Assembly: GCA_018902385.1 (NCBI GenBank)
Contig: JABSSW010000042.1
Coordinates: 1-64,000 of the forward strand
DNA from: Physcia stellaris
Taxonomy: Eukaryota > Ascomycota > Lecanoromycetes > Caliciales > Physciaceae
Length of the DNA: 64,000 nt
Reading direction: 5' to 3'
The translations under genes and the position numbers were made by a program. Positions 63,001-64,000 of the stretch are shown here, piece after piece; the stretch's first letter is position 1; every line of letters starts with the position of its first letter. A model generated the notes under the pieces. It was given only the letters and a program-made list of their open reading frames with translations, made no database searches and was not told the DNA's origin.

Positions 63001-64000
63001 TATTTGAATTTAACGCAATACGCAAAACTTTTTACGAATTAATTGTTGATTAAATGATTCACAAAAATTGCAAAAAAATCAAAAAAGTTTTTTGTCATGA
63101 TTTCGAAAATAAATGCATCAAATGATTTTTCAAGAAAAAATTGATAATGACGAATTTGTGTCATCATTCGAATTTTTCGCGATATCGTCGTTTTTCGTGC
63201 GAATTTGTCGAAGAAAAATTTTGAAACAACAAATGAATGATTTTTTACAATTTCTGATTGTTGCAAAAATATGAAATTTATATCAACGTTAAAATTTGCA
63301 TCAATGCGAAATTCGTGAAATATTTGTACAAATATATTTTCAAAAAAACGATCACGTCGATGTATTTTTCAATTTTATTACAATTCGTCGAATCAATGAA
63401 TTTTATGCGAATCGTCAAAACAACGATAAATTCGTTGACGAAATCAAAATATTTCATAACGCGCGTTGAATAAAATTTTGTGAAATCGTTTAACGAATAT
63501 TCGATTTTTTTTTCGACGAAATCAAATTCGCGATTATTCGATTTCAATTGCATTTGAAAAATCGAAATCGAATAATCATTAATTCAAACGATAAAAAAAT
63601 TTCAAATCAATTGATTGAAAACGAAAATTTTCGCACGATTCAATTAATCGAATATTTCGAATTCAATCGCAAAGTTCACGAAATCGAACGCAATAATGAA
63701 TTTTTTCTTTTTGTTATTCGCAAAAAAAATCGCGATATCGTTGTGAATTTACGAAATCATTTTTATCAAAATATTTTCGAATTTTTTGTATGAAACAAAA
63801 TCAAAAAAATTTGAACGATACGAAAAATGAACAAATTCATAAATCGAATATATTTCATGAATTTCAAATTAAACAATGTTTTTTATTTACGTTTGCTGCT
63901 CGTCAATCGAAAAAAATGTATTTTTTTTGACGATTTAAAAATCGTGAATGTGCAAATTGAAAAAACGTTTGATAAAAAAATCGTTTTTCAATTTTTGAAT
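60068..64000 (+). mobile_element. Helitron remnant, Rep part, runs off the right edge
   Basis: Plus-strand traces of a Helitron RepHel protein in the expected order. N-terminal cysteine region at 60685-60948 (CFFCDVYQYFEKC); HHMLNVFF..RRRFCQIYSFD and KIIKYNSYV-type region at 61255-61446; KRMIQKEFYSYIIQIRRF at 61735-61998, matching the KRVTMREFYAYRLQIR motif; Rep core at 62729-62944 (DLIIKMFQLKFKKFL, VIEFQKK); and INVKICINAKFVKYLYKYIFK at 63258-63473, matching the HINVEICASIKAVKYLYKYIYKG block. The HUH site falls at about 62904-62915, in a frame one step from its neighbours next to an A run; its first His is kept and the second reads Tyr. Several other frame changes and stops. The helicase part lies beyond 64000. 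Gly and Pro are nearly absent. A dead DNA transposon. Confidence 0.75.

Noticed and set aside
12401-64000. Classic CpA-directed RIP as the cause of the AT-rich DNA
   Set aside because: CA and TG remain abundant and the H LTR pair shows no CpA change; only the older repeats show occasional CpA changes.
12401-64000. Centromere
   Set aside because: AT-rich nested retroelements can mark fungal centromeres, but nothing in the sequence alone shows this; CENP-A data would be needed.

Overview
The window comes from a filamentous ascomycete (Pezizomycotina). The evidence is a Tea1/TeaA-type kelch cell-end marker with short fungal introns (44-110 nt, GTAAGT/GTATGT donors, CTAAC/CTGAC branch sites), and a genome split sharply into GC-balanced gene DNA and very AT-rich, mutated repeat DNA.

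Bases 1-12,250 are ordinary gene DNA: a HAD-type phosphatase gene (+, 939-1862), the tea1/teaA homologue (+, 2752-7868), a degenerate tandem duplication just past its 3' end, and a gene of unknown function on the minus strand (9320-10722). The two recognisable genes keep family-like protein sequence but change reading frame repeatedly. Nearly every shift in tea1 can be explained by a one-base length change in a homopolymer, which points to sequence or assembly error rather than gene death.

From about 12,400 to 64,000 the DNA is a graveyard of nested transposons. Matching LTR pairs, 5-bp target duplications and paralogous empty sites give this order. The outermost layer is an old Ty1/Copia element (12.4-14.48 kb and 47.04-50.2 kb). 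It is split by a 32.6-kb block made of two tandem copies of a non-autonomous LTR element (family B) that share their middle LTR. The first B copy holds a plus-strand Ty3/Gypsy (A, 14,896-21,550), a minus-strand Ty3/Gypsy (D, 23,836-30,528) and a solo B LTR. The second holds a minus-strand Ty3/Gypsy (C, 36,300-46,452), which contains a small 3-kb LTR element (H, 41,577-44,594). Further right, LTR element G (50,203-60,062) contains LTR element E (50,885-57,264), and the window ends inside a Helitron (about 60.1-64.0 kb).

Two things stand out. First, H, E and G have different LTRs and show no recognisable pol, yet each carries a related C2H2 zinc-finger gene with a shared C-terminal tail. That tail contains a conserved QxxIxxYF sequence, which fits a PCNA-interacting (PIP) box. 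This looks like a family of retroelement-borne zinc-finger proteins. Second, the mutation process that made the AT-rich DNA is not the usual CpA-directed RIP. In the H LTR pair about 30 differences are C-to-T or G-to-A at CpC or CpT (ApG, GpG on the other strand), and none is at CpA or CpG. The whole AT-rich block has the same look: CC/GG and CT/AG are scarce, while CA/TG and CG are kept.
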